Below are positions 8,601 through 8,879 of a stretch of DNA of 8,879 nt, piece after piece. The notes beneath the pieces were generated by a model. That model worked only from the letters and a program-made list of their open reading frames with translations, was not told the DNA's origin and did no database searches. The stretch comes from Mariprofundaceae bacterium. GTDB taxonomy: Bacteria > Pseudomonadota > Zetaproteobacteria > Mariprofundales > J009. The stretch spans positions 1 through 8,879 of the forward strand of contig WFMN01000105.1 in the NCBI GenBank assembly GCA_015489095.1, read 5' to 3'. Position 1 is the stretch's first letter. The number at the start of each line of letters is the position of its first letter. The position numbers were made by a program, and so were the translations under genes.

Positions 8601-8877
8601 CCTGCGGCGCGTCGGCGATATGGGAGGAGATCAACCGCCACAGCCACGACGCCGGCAGCGGATACTCCACATTGCAGTTGATGCCGGAGATGCGCGCCAG
8701 TTGCAGCCCCAGCCAGCGCCCCATCGGCATGCTCGGCACGATGATCACCTCGGGCGCCAACGGGTCGGCCAAGGGTGCCCGCTGCAAGCAGAGCGCCAGC
8801 TCGGCGGTAAGCTGCTCAACCCGATTGGAACTGATAAGATGCAAGCGCTCCTCCTCCACCGAAATCATCGACGCCAT
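5677..8877 (-). CDS. recC: RecC, exonuclease V gamma subunit (Chi recognition)
   Basis: RecC is the non-catalytic scaffold of RecBCD: it splits the duplex, channels the two strands to RecB and RecD, and scans the 3' strand for Chi. The protein is 1066 residues (E. coli about 1122). It resembles E. coli RecC across its length, as seen in SNR (17-19), PLPASWLW (73-80), IADIFDRYQYYRP (141-153), STLPPLLLHLLQ (214-225), HSPMRECQVLHDALL (342-356), GVTFCGMRPMRSLPFRV (616-632), LLGMQD (635-640), DRYLMLETL (671-679), SYVGRSIRDNS (689-699) and PSVLVAELLD (703-712). No Walker A motif is present, as expected for the inactivated helicase fold, and the C-terminal part corresponds to the inactive nuclease-like domain. 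Positions matching E. coli Q38, T40, Q44 and Q137 are Pro48, Met50, Arg54 and Arg147 (see findings). The ATG at 8877 lies 2 bp from the window edge, so its ribosome site cannot be judged; a TTG at 8844 is an alternative start. recC is first of the three visible operon genes, and the promoter is outside the window. Confidence 0.97.
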   Translation of the reverse strand: MASMISVEEERLHLISSNRVEQLTAELALCLQRAPLADPLAPEVIIVPSMPMGRWLGLQLARISGINCNVEYPLPASWLWRLISSHIADAPQVDPLSRELAAWRVFALLEELCDSAPFAALNRYLKHDRQGIKRWQLAFRIADIFDRYQYYRPELIQRWSSGDGDDWQAILWRRLLGEVGSGRHRLAVITAFVERLEAGEIHGLPQRVSMFAVSTLPPLLLHLLQRIAHWTELYLYHLTPTDQYWADLKGNKALARMRLEQPEAALYAETGHELLASWGRQGQVFQDLLCADGHLAALHATPYLRQWPPTLLGNLQRDLFEVRMPAREQAAADDSLEVHICHSPMRECQVLHDALLRRMNADPTLKPEDILVMVPEISRYAPYIEAVFSKDESRPFLPWNISEISLVEAHPVIGAFLQLLELPESRFALSEILSLLDVPEITARFRLDADKIEVIRTTLARLNVRWGIDGAHKAALGLPATVEHSWRQAEQRLMAGFAMGESVLWEQVAPLDIDSGDAAVVADFWALFDRLKQWRAQLAAAGRRTAQQWQELLNAMLEDLFCEQEETEGRLQLVRDALAELASQAGANRLTLDLVRSWLGRGLGERDINGRYFSGGVTFCGMRPMRSLPFRVICLLGMQDAAFPGREQRLEFDRMQLQPPHPADPQKGVMDRYLMLETLLCARDAIHISYVGRSIRDNSVCQPSVLVAELLDLLRRQYGEPLVARMIHTHPMQPFSPRNYQREASFDRYWCALANQISAGAASSERGAWPTRALATENPLADGVELARLTRFMCDPVKFFFNHTLSIYLAPDAESSDEEPFALDGLARWQVRQRLLDAMLGLTAADKAQLQAEGMLPHGQLADLIYDEQVRAVAPYRSALEEYRGRRPRARGVALAIAVEGRTVELTGQVERYVPGKGLLHVTPSKLAGNHAMPLWIAHLALCAAGELAGGERSVLLCEDQSIAFAPLPADDAGAILGQYLAAMAEGVRRPLPLFTKSSWEMATKGRVSPASWAGNSYQGVPGDCDCPYVRLVMREVDENPVESEAFAAWAERWYRPMLDAIAEER
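5683..5689 (-). promoter_or_regulatory. ribosome binding site of recB
   Basis: GGAGGAG on the minus strand lies 5 nt upstream of the recB ATG (5677-5675), within the last codons of recC. It fixes the start at 5677 rather than at the upstream in-frame ATG at 5806. It sits beside the TGATG stop/start overlap, which favours translational coupling with recC. Confidence 0.8.
8848..8857 (-). promoter_or_regulatory. Shine-Dalgarno-like site inside 5' end of recC
   Basis: GGAGGAGGAG on the minus strand covers codons 7-10 of the recC frame as called. Its first GGAGGAGG lies 5 nt before the in-frame TTG at 8844-8842, the same spacing as at recB and recD. Starting there would give an N terminus (fMet-HLISSNR) close in length to E. 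coli RecC. It may be the true ribosome site, or simply Glu codons. Confidence 0.4.
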
Positions 8878-8879
8878 GC

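Noticed and set aside
5677..8877. Plus-strand open frames opposite recC (for example 5821-6672, 6688-7446 and 7052-7732) as separate genes.
   Set aside because: They are shadows of recC with no ribosome sites or recognisable motifs, while recC is conserved along its whole length.
1..8879. CRISPR array, tRNA or rRNA genes, insertion sequence or a new defence system.
   Set aside because: No regularly spaced repeats, tRNA-like folds, transposase motifs or unexplained coding stretches of useful length are visible; the window is filled by four recognised genes.

Overview
The window is GC-rich bacterial DNA, most consistent with a member of the Pseudomonadota (proteobacteria). The case for this is a full three-subunit RecBCD set whose RecC, RecB and RecD resemble the Escherichia coli proteins in motif order and size. 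The exact genus cannot be read from the sequence. Almost everything is protein-coding and tightly packed, with no gene-free stretch longer than about 15 bp.

Layout: positions 1-338 (+ strand) hold the 3' end of a C5-cytosine DNA methyltransferase, open at the left edge and carrying conserved motifs IX and X. After a 15-bp gap, convergent to it, comes one minus-strand operon read from right to left. recC spans 8877-5677 (essentially complete, its upstream signals cut off by the window edge), recB 5677-2159 and recD 2162-354. The recC/recB junction is a TGATG overlap and the recB/recD junction an ATGA overlap. Each downstream start has a strong Shine-Dalgarno sequence 5 nt upstream, so the three subunits are probably translated together. 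The ptrA (pitrilysin) gene that separates recC from recB in E. coli is absent.

The three proteins form the RecBCD (exonuclease V) complex, which loads on double-strand ends, unwinds with two motors (RecB 3'-5', RecD 5'-3'), degrades DNA, and switches to RecA loading when RecC recognises Chi. All helicase motifs in RecB and RecD and the RecB nuclease residues are intact, so the complex should be active. Substitutions in RecC at positions that line the Chi-recognition channel in E. coli suggest that the Chi sequence may differ here.

I do not see a previously undescribed system. The points worth a second look are the RecC Chi-channel substitutions, a G8 tract in the RecB helicase-nuclease linker, the uncertain recC start, and a coding-like alternative frame at the end of the methyltransferase gene.
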